DNA of 64,000 bases from Mycogone perniciosa (GCA_025331125.1 JAOALB010000101.1:41908-105907); one strand, 5' to 3'. Counted from the stretch's first letter, positions 47,148-59,581 are shown. Notes: generated from the letters alone by a model not told the origin. Numbers and translations are program-made.

Positions 47148-50100
47148 TAATATCCCCCTTTTATTAGTTTTATTTTTAAAACCTATTAATTCCTTTATAA
47201 GTTTTATCTGTTTATTCCTTTTACCTTTCCTATATTAATATTATAATAGATTATATTATTAAACCTTGCGCTTATAAATCTAATAAATATACTTTATTTA
47301 CGTTTTTAATTCTTTTTAAAGGCAATCCTGTTAATATACCTTATACTTTTTACTTTTAAAAGAAATTAGTTTATCGGATAACAAGTAACTTTTTAAAGTA
47401 TAGCAAATATATATATTAAAGCTGTTCCTGTAATAGGGTTCTAGTTACTTTATCTTATACACTCCTCTTTTTCCTCTTTTCTATACCTCTCTATTAACTT
47501 CTCTAGTTATATATATACTTAAGCAGCAGAAAAGGCTTAAGCTAAAAGAGGATAAAGTAGGTAAAAAGCTAAAGGGTCTTTATTTTTATTTAGCGGAGCT
47601 TTAATTATAGATTATAGCGGCTGTAAGGCATTTAAACTATATTTGGTATATTAAAAAAAGGTATATAAGCAATATATTAAGCTTTTTAAATAAAGGCTAT
47701 AGGGTTTAGATAAAGAGGATAGCGTGCCGCCTTCTTTATTTATTTAAGAGGCAGAGGTAATAACTGATCTTTAGTCGCTAAGGGTGCCTGCTAAGGTAGA
47801 TTAAGCTTTTTTAAGGCTTAGCGACAATTTTATAAATTTAAGTCTTTTAATTTTAAAGATTAATAAAACTGCCTAAGTTTATTTTTAGCGTTTAATAAGT
47901 GTTTAGTAGGTTCTTAAAAGTTATATTCCTTTTTATAGTTTTTCTATTCAATTAAGTATTAGCGTTTATTATTTTCTGCTTTTATAGCTTTAACTTCTTT
48001 AACTTTATATTTTTCTTTAACTGCTAAGATTTCGATTAAATGTATAATTAATTTATTTTTTAATTTATTTTTTAATGCCTTTTTAAATCGTAAAATATAA
48101 AATATTAAGTAAATTTAAATACTGTCTAGTAGTATAAGTTTATAAATAACTTTTAAAATAACCTTTTTAATTAAATATAGTTTAAGTTTTTTAAAATTTA
48201 ATTTATCGCTTAATTATATTATTTTAATATTTACAGTTTTTTTTCTTAGTAAAGAATAATATAGGTAAACTATATCTCCCTCTTTAAAGATTAATCCCTT
48301 TAATTTATATTCATTAGTATACTTTTTTATTCTTTTTTATATAAAGTAAAAGTATACCTATATTTCTTTATATAACTACTTTATATCTTTAGCTTTAATT
48401 TATACTTTATTAATATATAGGCCTTTCTTTAGCGCTTTATATATATTTAATATAAAGCTATAGTTAGTATATATAAAGCTAAGTCCAGTTAGCTTTAAAA
48501 TATTACTATTATAGGATATGTATAGAATTAATAACTTCTTTACTTGATTATTTTAGTTAAAGTTAATATAACTTCTTAAATAAACTTTAATAACCTAATT
48601 AATGCATTCTATTTATTTATTTATCTATAAATAATATATAGTATTAAACTCATAATTTATTTTTAACTAGTTTATATATACCTATTAGAATTTAAATATA
48701 AAGGTTAATCTTTAGTTAAAAATAATCTTAGCTAAAACTATATAGTTAGCTGCAATAAATTGCAAAAATATATAAACTAGTATTTCTATATTTATTACTT
48801 TTTTATATAAAAGGAAATAAAGCTATTTAGTAAATTAATTTATAATTATTAAAATACTATTATATTTAATCTTTAATCCTGGTTTAATAGATAATAGTAA
48901 TTTAATAATAAACTCTAATAAAATTAACTTTTATAGTTATTTTAGTATTAATAAAGGTTAAAGTTTACTGTATAGTTTATATTTTAAGGGTTTAACTGTT
49001 TTATCAGTTATATAGTAAGAAATAATATCCTGTATTACTTTTTTAAGCCCTTAAAACTTAAAATACTTTTAAACTTATTTATATATTTTGCAAATGCCTT
49101 TATATATATATATTAAGTATTAGTAAACTTCTATAACTATATTCTTTTAAAGTTTATCTGGGATTTAAATTTTTCTATTTTATTATTAAATTCTTTTATT
49201 ATTAAACTCTACATTTTCTAGGAATCTATTATTATCCTAGGTAATATAATACTCTTTAATATATTAAAGTATAGTATTATTACTAAATACCTTATATATA
49301 ACTTAAAGTGCTATTTATTAATAATATCTATTAAAGGTTTACTTTAAAATCTACTTAATATATTTAATCTTTCCCTAATTATAATTAACTTATCTGCTAA
49401 ATGCATTTACTTATCTATTTTCAGATCTTTTTTAGTAAATTAAAATATAGTCGAATTCTAAAAGGTATTCTATATAGCGGATTTGCCTTTTAAAGAGTTA
49501 TTAAACTATCGCGAAGTACGCGATATTCTTATAGTTAATATGTACCTTAACTTTATATATTCCTTTTAGTAAATAGTATTATTACTCTTTAAATGTAAGA
49601 ATAATAGCGAGGAATTCTTTATTATATATTAAATAGTTTAATTCCGCGCTATATAGTGCTTTAAAGTAAAAGGCAATAAGGCATAGTTTACTATTTTTAT
49701 CCTTTTAATTAAATTAAGCTTTTATAGTAAAGTTAAAAATATTTATTTTAACTTCTATTTCTTTATATAAGTTGAATATAATAAATACAGGTTTTTTTTA
49801 AAATAAACTGCTTAAGTTTATTAAAGGCTTCCTGTATATTTAATGCCTATAGAAACTTTTAATCTTTTTTAGTAAATTTCTAAAGAGTTTATATAATATT
49901 TCTATAGCTTTTAATAAATTATTAATAATAAGTAGTAAATTTTAAAAAGCTTTAGACTTCTTTACCTATTATAGGTATAGGCCAGTCTTTTATTACTTAC
50001 ACTTTTAATAGATTTATATAAATTTCCTTAAAGGTAATAATATATTTTAGGAAAGTGACTTTCTATATATAGAATTCGCATTTCTTTAGTTTTATAAGTA

Positions 50101-53100
50101 GTTTAGTATTTTATAATATTTATAATATCCTATAAATATATTCTTTATATTCTTTAAAGGTATTTAAAAAGATTAGGATATTATTTAAATAAATAATTAT
50201 AAAGATATTAAAGTATTCTTTTAATATATTATTAATTATTTTTAAAAATATCGCTAGGGCATTAATAAGGCTGAAAGGTATAACTAGGTATTTAAATAAG
50301 CTATATTTAGTTTAAAAGGCAGTTATTTATTTATATCCTTTTTTAATTTAAATAAAGTTATAAGCGCCTTTAAGATCTAGTACTATAAACTACTTTTTCT
50401 TATATAATCTATCCTGCAATTCTATAATTAATAGTAGTAGAGTTCTATCCTTAATAATAGCTTTATAAAGCCGTTAATAGTCTATAACTAATTATAGTTT
50501 ACCTCTTTTCTTTAATATAAATATAATAGGATAGCCTACTTTTAATAAAGAGGGTTAAATATACCCTTTAGCATATATTATTTAAATAGTTATATAGGCT
50601 TTTAAACTCCTTTTTATTTAAATTATAAATTTTATAAAAAGTAATACTTACACTATCCTTAAACTTAATTATATAGTCTTATTAACTATATTTTAATAGT
50701 TTTATATTAAATATTTCTTTAAATAATTTATTATACTTTTAGTATTCTTTAAAGATATTCTCTAGCTATTCTAGTAATACTACTATTTTAAAGCTTTTTA
50801 TTTTAAGTATTTTATTAATATTATTAAATGCTTTCTATAAAAAGGCAATTATTCTTTAAATCTATTTATCTTTTCCTTTACTTTACTTAAGTTTTATTCC
50901 TAGGTAGATTATTTCTATAATTAAATTAAAAGTAACTTTTTTAATTCTTTTCTTTAGCGTATTTAAAGGTTTTATATAGGATTTCTGCCTTACAGCTAAA
51001 GCCTTTCTAATAGTTTTAATTACTAGGGAAACTTCGCTATTGCGCTAATAAAGCTAGCTATTCTCCTAGTCGATATTAAAGTTATTATATTTTAACTAAA
51101 AATAACCGAAAATAATATTATACCTATCGATATTTACTATATTGCAAAAAACTACTCTTTTATATTTAGCGATTTTAAGTTTAAAGTAATTAATCTTTTA
51201 TTTAACCTATTTATTATTATATATAAAGGCTTTTCTTTTTATTTAATAAAGTTAATATAGTTTAGTTTTCTCTTTTTAAAGTAACTGTAAGCAATTTATA
51301 GTTATAGGTATAATAAAATTGCCTATCGCTCTACTATCTATTAATATATATAGTTAATATCCTTTAATTATTATCTTTAATTTAAAATATAGTAAATCTT
51401 TATTATTACTTTTATTATTTAATATTTTAAGAGATATAATTTATTAATTATTACTTTATAGCCCTTTTACAGGTAATATTAATTATTTTTTAATTTTTCT
51501 CTTTTTATATAAATTTCGCAGTTAATTAAGGTTCTTTAAAGTAAATGCTACCTTCTTTTATTATAGGCAGTTCTTTTATAAGTAATAAAGTTAAACTAGT
51601 TCTAATACAGCTCCTTTATAATTTAATTAATCTTTTTATCTTTTAAAGTAGGTTTATACTTTATATATTTTTATATTTACTACTTTTAAAGTTTTTCCTA
51701 TAAATAAATAGCGCATTTATCCTTTTAGCAGTATATATAGTCTAGTAATAAATGTAAAGTATTATTAGTTTATTATATATATTAATCCTTTAATTTATTT
51801 TATTTATATATCATATACCTTAAACTATTATACTTTATATAATATTATTAATTGCATTTAAACCTTTTATTATAATAGAAGTATTATTTTATTAATTTCT
51901 TTTAGCAGTAAATATAATATCTTTTAAACTTATATCCTTTAAGTTTTTATAGCTAATAATACCTTTTTAAAGTTTTAATATTTAATTTCATAATAATAAT
52001 TTTAAAGTCTTAATACTATATAGTTATAACTTATTCTTTAAAAGCATTATAATCCTATACCTATTTTATAGGGTAAAATAGGATTCTAATTAGAAATATA
52101 TTATACTTTACTTTTTCCCGAAAATATATTATATAGTTATATACAATATAAATAACCTAAAATATAGTATAATGCTTTTTATAAGTAAAGGTATTTGCAG
52201 TATAGTTTCTTTATATATAAAAATATAAAGGTTCTTTATATATAGCTAAAGTAACTGGGATAGCTTTAACAGCTATTTTATTATTAACTCTATTTTATAT
52301 ATAAAGCTATTTATATAAGTATAGATTTATCCTGTTTTACTGTATACCTATAGCCACTCTTTTAATTAAGTTTAGGTAATATTTATTTAACTTACCTTTA
52401 AAGTTACTGTTTATAGGTAACATATTTTTTAATTCTAAAAGTATAGTACTATATAGTAATAATTTATATTATAAAGGGTTATCTTTATTTTTATTATTAA
52501 AGTTACTGCTATTAGTTTATTTTTTATTGCCTGCAGTAATTTAATTAAAATATTAATAGTTAATTATAGCAATTATTTATTTATTTAAAATACTATTATC
52601 TTTATTTAACTTTATATAGCTAAAGTCTAGGTTTTATTTTATTAAACTATCTAGGTATAGTAAATACCTGTTTATTTTATTTTCTCTAAAAATATCTTTA
52701 AAAGTTTAAGATTTAAGTCTTAATTAATATCCTCTTTAGTTTATTATAAATATCTTTTTAAATTATTTTAAATATTATCTGCTTTTATCTTTATTAGTTT
52801 TATAAATAGGGCAGCTATTATTATAGTATATAGTTTAGCTAAATAATATATAATTAATAGTTTTTAAAACTATATTAACCTTTTATTTAAATTCTAGTAT
52901 AAGCTTTTAAAGTTTATTAATTCTTAGCTTTTATAAAGCTTTATAGTCCTTTAAGATATATCCTAGTTTATTATAGTTATAATAAATAACCTTTACTTTT
53001 TATTTTAAATATTTAAATCTATTTAATTAAATTTCCTATTATTAAAGCTAGCAATATATTTTTATTGCTTTTTACTTTAATTTATATATCCTTAATATTT

Positions 53101-54078
53101 ATCAACTTATTTAAATTACTATTATCTTTTCTTTATATTTAAGTAAAGTTTATAAAATAAATTATCTATATCTATATATCTTTTAATTAATTTAATAATA
53201 CTTTTATTATAAAAGAATTTATAAGCTTCCTTTTTAATTTCTAGTTTAAATTTATTATAAAAGCATTTAATAAAAGTAAAGTTTTCTTATTTAACTTTAA
53301 AAGTATAGTTCTTAAAATATACAGTATAGTTAAAGTATTTTCCCTTTTAAATTAAGTTTATAAATTTATTTTCTATAATATACTTTTTATTAATATTATT
53401 AAAGATATTCTTTAACTTTTCTTTAAATTAATTATAGCTGGCAAATATAAATTATATTTATTTATTAGCTTTACTTTTATTATTAAAGAAATCCCTTTAA
53501 ATAGGTTTAAACTACTTTAAAGTATTACTTTTAAATTATTTAGCAGCTAAAAGGACTTTACTAGTCTTTATATTAAAGCTGGTTAAAAAGTAGGTAAAGT
53601 AATTATATAGTTAAATAAAAAATAGTTAAAGTGCTATAATACTTCTATTAAAGGGTTTAAAGGGCTGCATTTTAAGCGACTCTTTTAAATCATTTAAAGG
53701 TTAATTCCCTTTAAGGTTTAGTATAAAGTTTAAAGCAGGTAAGGCCTAATTCTGTAAATTTATAATAGTTGCTTACTGTTAGTAAATTATTTAATTAAGC
53801 CTAGCGTTTTTAGCAATTAAATATTAATAGTATTACTTTTATTCTATACAGTTAACTTCTATATATTAAAAGGCTTCCTTTATATAAATATAGAATTATT
53901 CCGTTTTATTAACTTTATTTTTATCTTTACTTCCACTTATATTATTATCTCTATTATTATACTGCCCCTAGTAAAGAGGTAGAATAGAGGGTAAAGTATT
54001 AAAAGAGGATACTGCAGCGGATATATTTACAGTATTACTTAGGATTTTCAGTAGCCTTTTAAACAAGAGTTATTAATA

Positions 54079-54465
54079 TATAACAATCCAGGTTAATTTT
54101 TAATAGTTAAACTAAGGTTTATAGGCTTATATTAATAGAAACGTTAAAAATAAATACTAAGCAGGGTAATATAGTTATTATTTTATAGAATAGGTAGTTT
54201 AAGTAAATAATTATATTAATAACTATTTAAATAACTATATTAAATAATTATAATTAATCTAGTCTTATATCTAAAAGAGATATATAGTGAATGTATTTAG
54301 ATTGTTTAGATTATAGTAATCCCGTCGATCCAGGATTACGGTTTCGTATAGTAATCCCTTTTATAGGATTACGCTTATAGTTACAATCTATTAGTAATTA
54401 GTTAAAGGTTCCGATGTTCTGCCCTAATCCTATAACCAGGTCTTTAATATAGTCGGGTCATGACA
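54079..54465 (-). repeat. Right LTR of gypsy A copy 2
   Basis: Starts tataacaatccagg and ends gggtcatgaca, 387 bp. As in copy 1, the outer part (aatcccgtcgatccaggatt, gttccgatgttctgcc) is much less mutated than the left LTR. Confidence 0.92.
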
Positions 54466-56046
54466 ATATATAAACTTTATTTAAAAACTACTTTAATAGC
54501 TTAATTAAATATTTTAGTAAATATAAAACTTTAAAGTTTATTAATTAAATATATTAATAGCTATAAATTTTAAAAGATATTAAAGTATTTATATAAGCTT
54601 ATAAACTATATATTAAAATAAAGGCTTTATAATTTTACTATAAAGCTTCCTTTAGCTATTACTAGTTTTATTTTATATAATTAAATATCTTTATTAATTA
54701 TATTATATTATTACCTAAATCCCATTACTATAGTATTACCTATAAGTATTTATTAATAATAGTTTCCTGCTTTATAATAATATATTATTTTATATTTATT
54801 ATTCTACTATTAAAAAAATAATAAATATATTTATTAATAAAATTTACTGCCTTTATAATATATTTAATAATATTATATTCAACTATACTATATAGTTTAT
54901 ATTAAAGTTTTAAGAATAACTTTTAAATTAATTAAAAGTTATATTAATATAATTATTACCCTTTTACTTTGAAATTAATAGCTAAATCAAAAGAATTAAT
55001 ATAAATATAAAATAATACTTATAAACTTTTATTAACTTTTATTGAAATAATTAAATTTACTAACTTTTCTTAATTTAATTTACTGTAAATAATATAATAT
55101 TTAAAATTATTAGTATATTATTCTTTTTTATTAATTATAGTTTTAACCTTTACTTTAAAATAAAGCTTTTATAGGTTTACCCGCTAAACCTTTCTGTAAT
55201 AAAAAAAAGTTTTTCTATACTAATATTATTACTAATTAATTTAAATATATTATTATATAATTAAAGGCCTTTATTAAAGCTTTAAAAAAGATATAAAGAA
55301 AATATAAACATATAAAAAAAAGTATTATTTATTTGTATTATTAAATAGGAAATCTTTATTAAGATATAAAATATAAAAATTAATCAATTAATACAAAAGT
55401 TAAATAATAAATAGGCGGGACTATATATAATAATAAAAGTATATATAAACCTATACTATTAACTTACTTAAAGGTATAACGATTTTCTTAGTTTTATATA
55501 ACTCTCTTTTATAATTTAAAATAGCTATTTTACTATACTTTAAGTAAAAAATAATTAATAAAGTGAAATTAAAAGAATTTAATGTAAAGTATTAAACAAA
55601 GAAAATAATATAAATAAAATATTAAAAAAAGGTTTGAAGTATTTTTAAATTATTATAATAATAATAAATTCTATTTTTTTATTAAATAAAAATACTATAC
55701 TGCTATATAATAGCTAGCTAAAGATTTATAAAGCTAAAAGAAAGTAATATAAAACTTTTATATAAAAAACCTAAAAAAGCTAAACTTATTATAATAAATA
55801 TTAAAAGGAGTTATAAAAAAGGAAAAAAAGGAAATAGCTAAAAAGATATTAAAGACTATAAAATATTAATTAAAGACTATACTGCGCTAAAGCCTATAAC
55901 TAAACTATATATTATTAATATTAAAAAGCTATATAATTTAGCCTATTTACTTATATATCGGAAGTATTAAGATAAATTACCTGGAATTTCAATTTATGCA
56001 AGTAATATAACTATTTGCGGCTGAATAGCGAGATAAAGGGGGGTAC
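54466..56046 (+). mobile_element. Ty3/gypsy chromovirus C, 3' part, RIP-mutated
   Basis: Plus-strand integrase is readable at about 54680-55060: LLPKSHYYSITYKYLLIIVS (usual form: DLPxS...ITYKHxLVIVDR), NKIYCLYNIFNNIIF, QLLNQLKVILIQLLPFYFEI and NIKQYLQTFINFYQ. A chromodomain-like tail follows near 55630 (KKRFEVFLNYY). The polypurine tract aaagggggg (56035-56043) is directly followed by tac and the LTR. The 5' part of the element is missing; the left edge meets gypsy A copy 2. All frames are interrupted by stops. Confidence 0.85.
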
Positions 56047-56317
56047 TGTTACAGCACTGACTGTAACGCGATGTTGACGCCCTGTTACGTGAGCTTCGGT
56101 CACGTGACCAGGCCCCAACGCGTTCCTAGCTATTCCACCTTTTCCTTTGTGTTAGCTATGTGTATATTTAGCGAGGCCATTACGGCACATTCTCTAATAG
56201 AATCAAGCTTCATTCCCATTCTCTCTATGCTCCACAAAGCTGTGCCGCGCTCCGTCACAACCTATAATTTACTATAGCCTCTAGAACGTCAACTAGATGT
56301 TCTAGTCTTCTGTAATA
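56047..56317 (+). repeat. 3' LTR of gypsy C, hardly RIP-mutated
   Basis: Starts TGTTACAGCACTGAC after the polypurine tract, like the gypsy B LTR (TGTTACAGCACTAAACC). The end at tcttctgtaata is chosen because it forms the same CTGTAAYA terminus as gypsy B. An end near 56262 (gtcacaac) is the alternative. The first 20 bp hold a perfect 7-bp inverted repeat (gttacag...ctgtaac, 56048-56067). A 68-codon frame at 56071-56277 inside the LTR is taken as chance. Confidence 0.75.
56098..56109. promoter_or_regulatory. 12-bp palindrome with CACGTG core in the LTR
   Basis: ggtcacgtgacc is perfectly palindromic and contains the E-box CACGTG, a binding site of bHLH factors (Cbf1/Pho4 type) in fungi. It lies in the U3 part of the gypsy C LTR, where promoter elements are expected. 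Function is inference. Confidence 0.45.
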
Positions 56318-56882
56318 CAGGCTGCAAGCTTTTAATTCCTAAATATAAGGGGACCTATTATATACTGGGGTTAAGCTAATATATAGAATTACTGTTGTTG
56401 TTGTGATTGAAAGTATCGTGGAAGATTTCTGTGTGCGCGCCTGGACTATCTGTCCCAGTAGCAATTTTTATCTGTCCCAATAGCATTATTCTATATATTT
56501 TTCGCCTTAACTCCACCACCCGTAAGTATTTACTTGTAAGCCGGGCCGGCTGACTATACATAAGCCTCCCCTGCCTTGTCCAGCAGCTATATAGTCAACC
56601 CGCCGAGTGCAGTATTCCTTTTCTACTGAAATACAGTATTACTCAGTACGTGACTAAGATTTCAGATAATGAATGAATAGAGCTTCCCGCCATGTAGTGC
56701 TGATTTTATGCTGTGTTCGCACGCGGTCCCACTCCTCTTTCTTCCAACACATCAAGGCTCCCTGCCACAAATGCATTATTCTGCCAGTTCGATCCACCGC
56801 AAATCTCCATCCTTTGATCCTTGATCAATGGCTGTCCGCTCTGTGTCTTCCTAACCATACACCAAGCATTGGATCAAACACT
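56318..56882. other. Normal-composition stretch without a clear gene
   Basis: Composition is ordinary and frames are short on both strands (61 codons minus at 56376-56561, 71 codons plus at 56673-56888), without recognisable motifs. It could hold the 3' flank of the minus-strand exon that ends at 56883. Confidence 0.4.
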
Positions 56883-57110
56883 TCATAGGCTTTGCCAGTC
56901 GAATTGCATCCCGCTCATAGTCAACGGTGATCCAAACGAGGTCCCAAAGTCATTCTTGACAACCGCCATATAGGTCCTGTAATCGTCAATTTCAATGTCG
57001 ATAACGTAGTCGCCTTGTCCCCAGATCATTTCGCAGTTAGCTTGAATGCCTTGGCCCTCAGCAGAGGGCATGGCCAGACATATCTCTTTATTCGTGGGAG
57101 TGATGTATTT
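56883..57110 (-). CDS. Possible last exon of an unknown minus-strand gene
   Basis: A minus-strand frame ends with TGA at 56883-56885. The last 70 or so codons look like real protein, with balanced composition and few repeats (for example IQANCEMIWGQGDYVIDIEI and FGTSFGSPLTMSGMQFDW). The open frame extends upstream to 57332, but the part above about 57110 is low-quality (runs of Leu, Cys, Lys) and is more likely non-coding or intronic. I cannot place a splice site with confidence, and no family is recognised. Confidence 0.35.
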   Translation of the reverse strand, partial: KYITPTNKEICLAMPSAEGQGIQANCEMIWGQGDYVIDIEIDDYRTYMAVVKNDFGTSFGSPLTMSGMQFDWQSL

Positions 57111-57505
57111 TGATACATGTGAAAGAAATATTGTGGTTGTCAATTTTCTTCTTGATGTCAGGAATAAAAAGCCTGGTAAACTCAGAGGGGAACAGAGGGG
57201 ATATACGAAGTAATGCTTGCAAGCTTTCGTGCAAATGACGAAGCACTGGAGTGCATAATGGCAGAAGACGCTTTCAATTCTCGTGAGCTGGCACTGTATA
57301 CGTAACCTATTCTTCTTCTTAAGTTTGTCCATTTCTTTGATCTACTTCCACATCCACCAACATCTTGCTCCTCGCATCTATCCCTATCCCATAACTCTTC
57401 TGTCGTTTCCCAGCAAATTGCTGCGCTGCAGCTTGGACCTCAATTCATCTTGTATTCGGGGTTATCGTATCCACAGCTCATTTCTTTCGTATAGAAGGGT
57501 CACCT

Positions 57506-57527
57506 TACGAAGTACGGAGTACGGAGT
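57506..57527. repeat. TACGGAGT motif cluster 1
   Basis: tacgaagtacggagtacggag, a head-to-tail run of the (T)ACGGAGTA motif that recurs five times between 57.5 and 59.5 kb. Confidence 0.8.
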
Positions 57528-57907
57528 TGCTTAATTTAAGAATCACTTAGTGGGCGGGGCCTGTGGTGCCAACTAGTGTTGGATAAAACATCCGTACCCT
57601 ATCGGCAGCTTTCCTTCTAGCACTTTTTATATTAAGTTGCTCCTGATGGCTTATCCGTCAAGCTTTCCACAACAAGGTTGTCAGTATGAGGTCAGCCCTT
57701 GAGCTACCTTCCGAGCTCATTTCGTTTAATCTTCAGCAGGATTATTGGAGAGTGGTAAAAACTTATTTAGATGTGACGTTATATCGAAATCCTATACAAG
57801 ATGGTGAATCCCACAGTCAACATTTTGTATGGCTTGCCTTCCACCACTCTTTTGTCTGGGGCACAACATCAACGAAGCGCATATCATTCAGATAACACCG
57901 TAGAAGT
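57528..57907. other. Upstream region of the BTB gene
   Basis: Contains a 69-codon open frame (57686-57895) that begins with a plausible peptide (MRSALELPSELI) but shows no domain and does not join the BTB frame. It probably holds the promoter and 5' leader of the BTB gene; no TATA or CAAT box could be assigned. Confidence 0.35.
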
Positions 57908-58924
57908 ATGGAAATAAATTATGAGAGGTTTGTTAATGTCATTTATATTTAATACATTCACAAATCGATATCGTCAGATATTGATACTCATTTCAGCATC
58001 CTGCCCTCGCAGCCATTTGTATTTGTCATTGGATCGCAGAAAAAGCATTTCATTATCCATTGGGCCGCACTGACGAGACTTTCAAAGAGCCTGCAAAATC
58101 TGCTTGATGGACCTATGAGAGAGGCCAAAGAATATTGCATCTATTGGCAAGACGTCGATGAGAAGACCTTCATCCGTTTCAGCCAGTGGGTCTACACCGG
58201 AGATTCCGTGCCTACAGAACCAAATCTTCTTTTGGCCGGCTCTCACATTGCAGCACCTGGAAAAGAATTGGTAATTAAAGTTTCACAAGATCGTCCACTT
58301 TATTCCCTTACCTCCTTTGAGATTACCGAAGAGAGTGACAGAAAAAGCAGTTACCAACATCGTGCGGCAAATTATACCTGGAACAAATGATGCAGCTCGT
58401 GCGGTGCCCACTTAAACTCTCACTTTCGTGGTTATTGTGGTACGTTGGACAGCTACACGCTGGACCAAAAGCTTCCTAAAATATTGACGAAGAAAGAGTC
58501 CATGATCAAAAGTTTCAAGAGGAGTAATAAATTCCCGTCTCCAAATGTAAAACGCTTCACACCCCGCAAGACCATGGAGAGCTGCGAGGATTACAGCGAG
58601 ATCTTCCTCACCCACGCTTAGCTCTATGCTCTGGGCGACAAATACGATATACTGCCTGAATTGGATAAACTCTTTTTGGATAAGCTTTACATCAGCCTAA
58701 AGCAGTTTACACTCTATCCAAGCCGCATGGGAGACACCACTAGCCTGGTCAGATACGCATTTGAGAACACAATTTCAGGGGACAAGCTGCGCACACTCCT
58801 AGTCCACTACTGTACATGCGTTATCGGAGACATATCTAAGAGTGAAGACTTCAAGGACGCCATAGATGGGGCACCAGATTTTGCATCTGGGTTGATTAAG
58901 AAGATGGCGGAGCGTCTTGACTAA
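57908..58924 (+). pseudogene. BTB/POZ-domain protein gene with one intron and two in-frame stops
   Basis: Exon 1 is 57908-57927 (MEINYE...). A GT-AG intron of 69 bp (57928-57996, gtttgt...tttcag) follows, and exon 2 runs from 57997 to TAA-type end TAAG... at 58922-58924; together they make 316 codons. The BTB fold is clear: ILPSQPFVFVIGSQKKHFII, then HWAALTRLSKSLQNLLDGPM, REAKEYCIYWQDVDEKTFIR and FSQWVYTGD. The distal part is also typical of fungal BTB proteins (LYALGDKYDILPELDKLF, LYPSRMGDTTSLVRYAFENT, FASGLIKKMAERLD). In-frame stops are TGA at 58388-58390 (codon 138, fits CGA) and TAG at 58619-58621 (codon 215). BTB proteins act as homodimers or as adaptors to Cul3. This copy is otherwise intact, so it is a recent pseudogene or, less likely, has further introns around the stops. 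Confidence 0.82.
57928..57996 (+). other. Predicted intron of the BTB gene
   Basis: gtttgt at the 5' end and tttcag at the 3' end, 69 bp, with a branch-like ttgatac 17-11 bp before the 3' site. Splicing joins ...AAT TAT GAG AG to C ATC CTG, in frame with the conserved start of the BTB domain. Confidence 0.65.
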
Positions 58925-58997
58925 GAGCCCCATAGATTCAGTAAACACTGCTCGATTAGGCGACACTTAACCAAAAGTTGGCAATATTAATACTCTG

Positions 58998-59014
58998 TAC
59001 GGAGTACGGAGTAC
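58998..59014. repeat. TACGGAGT motif cluster 2
   Basis: tacggagtacggagtac, about 75 bp after the BTB stop codon. Single copies follow at 59140-59150 (tactccgtact, opposite orientation) and 59321-59330 (tacggagtac). Confidence 0.8.
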
Positions 59015-59492
59015 AAGTACCATCAGTATACTTGTAGAGACAAATAACTTGGATAACTGCTGGAGCCTTTACCTTGGTGTAATACTAATAGGCTTACTGG
59101 AATTAGGTTAGTATGAAATGATATTCACTGCTGTCAGCTTACTCCGTACTCGCACTTGTAATATGGGTAAATCAACTGAGGTTTAAACTAGCTAGGACCT
59201 CTGTCAGACCATAAATCCTGCAAAAGTGAAGCTCCACACAATCTGCGCGGATAGGTTATGTCACAACTTCCTTTTACAATCATACCCTAGCCCCCTAATA
59301 ACTAGGATTTATATACCAGTTACGGAGTACTACTGCAAGGAATATCAACCCCCTGGAACGTATACGATTTAATTTGCCATCAGGAAAAAAGCCTTTGCAG
59401 CCTACTGTCTGGCAGGTTAACTAGCTGGCTGTAGGAGAGTAAGGCCCCTGCCTATCCGCTAGATATGCAGTCATCTTATTATACCGAATCTG

Positions 59493-59508
59493 TACGGAGT
59501 ACTCCGTA
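59493..59508. repeat. 16-bp perfect palindrome tacggagtactccgta
   Basis: Two TACGGAGT motifs meet head to head. This fits the motif being a dimer binding site or a structure-forming repeat, but no function is shown. Confidence 0.75.
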
Positions 59509-59581
59509 TGAGGAGCTTGATTATCTCGAGAACAGTATTGCTATTCGCACCACCCTTGCATTTTATCCTGACCTCTAAAAT

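Larger units (their letters stand above)
46287..54465 (-). mobile_element. Ty3/gypsy chromovirus A, copy 2, left LTR truncated
   Basis: It is colinear with copy 1 and in the same orientation. The right LTR is complete (54079-54465). The left LTR lacks its outer 115 bp or so and is split by a solo LTR. The antisense polypurine tract ccccctt is at 47154-47160. Reverse transcriptase is at about 50170-50400 (YLNN at 50180-50191). At about 48600-49430 it has some 830 bp that copy 1 lacks, in the place of the integrase core, so copy 2 shows the fuller form (about 7.7 kb without the nested insertion). All frames are stop-ridden. No left target duplication remains because the left end is gone; the bases after the right LTR are ATATA. 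Confidence 0.92.

Noticed and set aside
56071..56277. 68-codon open frame at the start of the normal-composition island
   Set aside because: Lies inside the gypsy C LTR and shows no protein-like motif.
57283..57534. 83-codon plus-strand open frame
   Set aside because: Low-complexity Ser/Leu/Tyr-rich translation, antisense to the possible minus-strand frame, and ending in a TACGGAGT repeat; not protein-like.
57686..57895. 69-codon plus-strand open frame upstream of the BTB start, considered as BTB exon 1
   Set aside because: No BTB-like sequence and no splice site joining it in frame; the ATG at 57908 with the intron at 57928-57996 gives the expected N-terminus.
58412..58615. 67-codon minus-strand open frame within the BTB gene
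   Set aside because: Shadow of the BTB coding frame on the plus strand.
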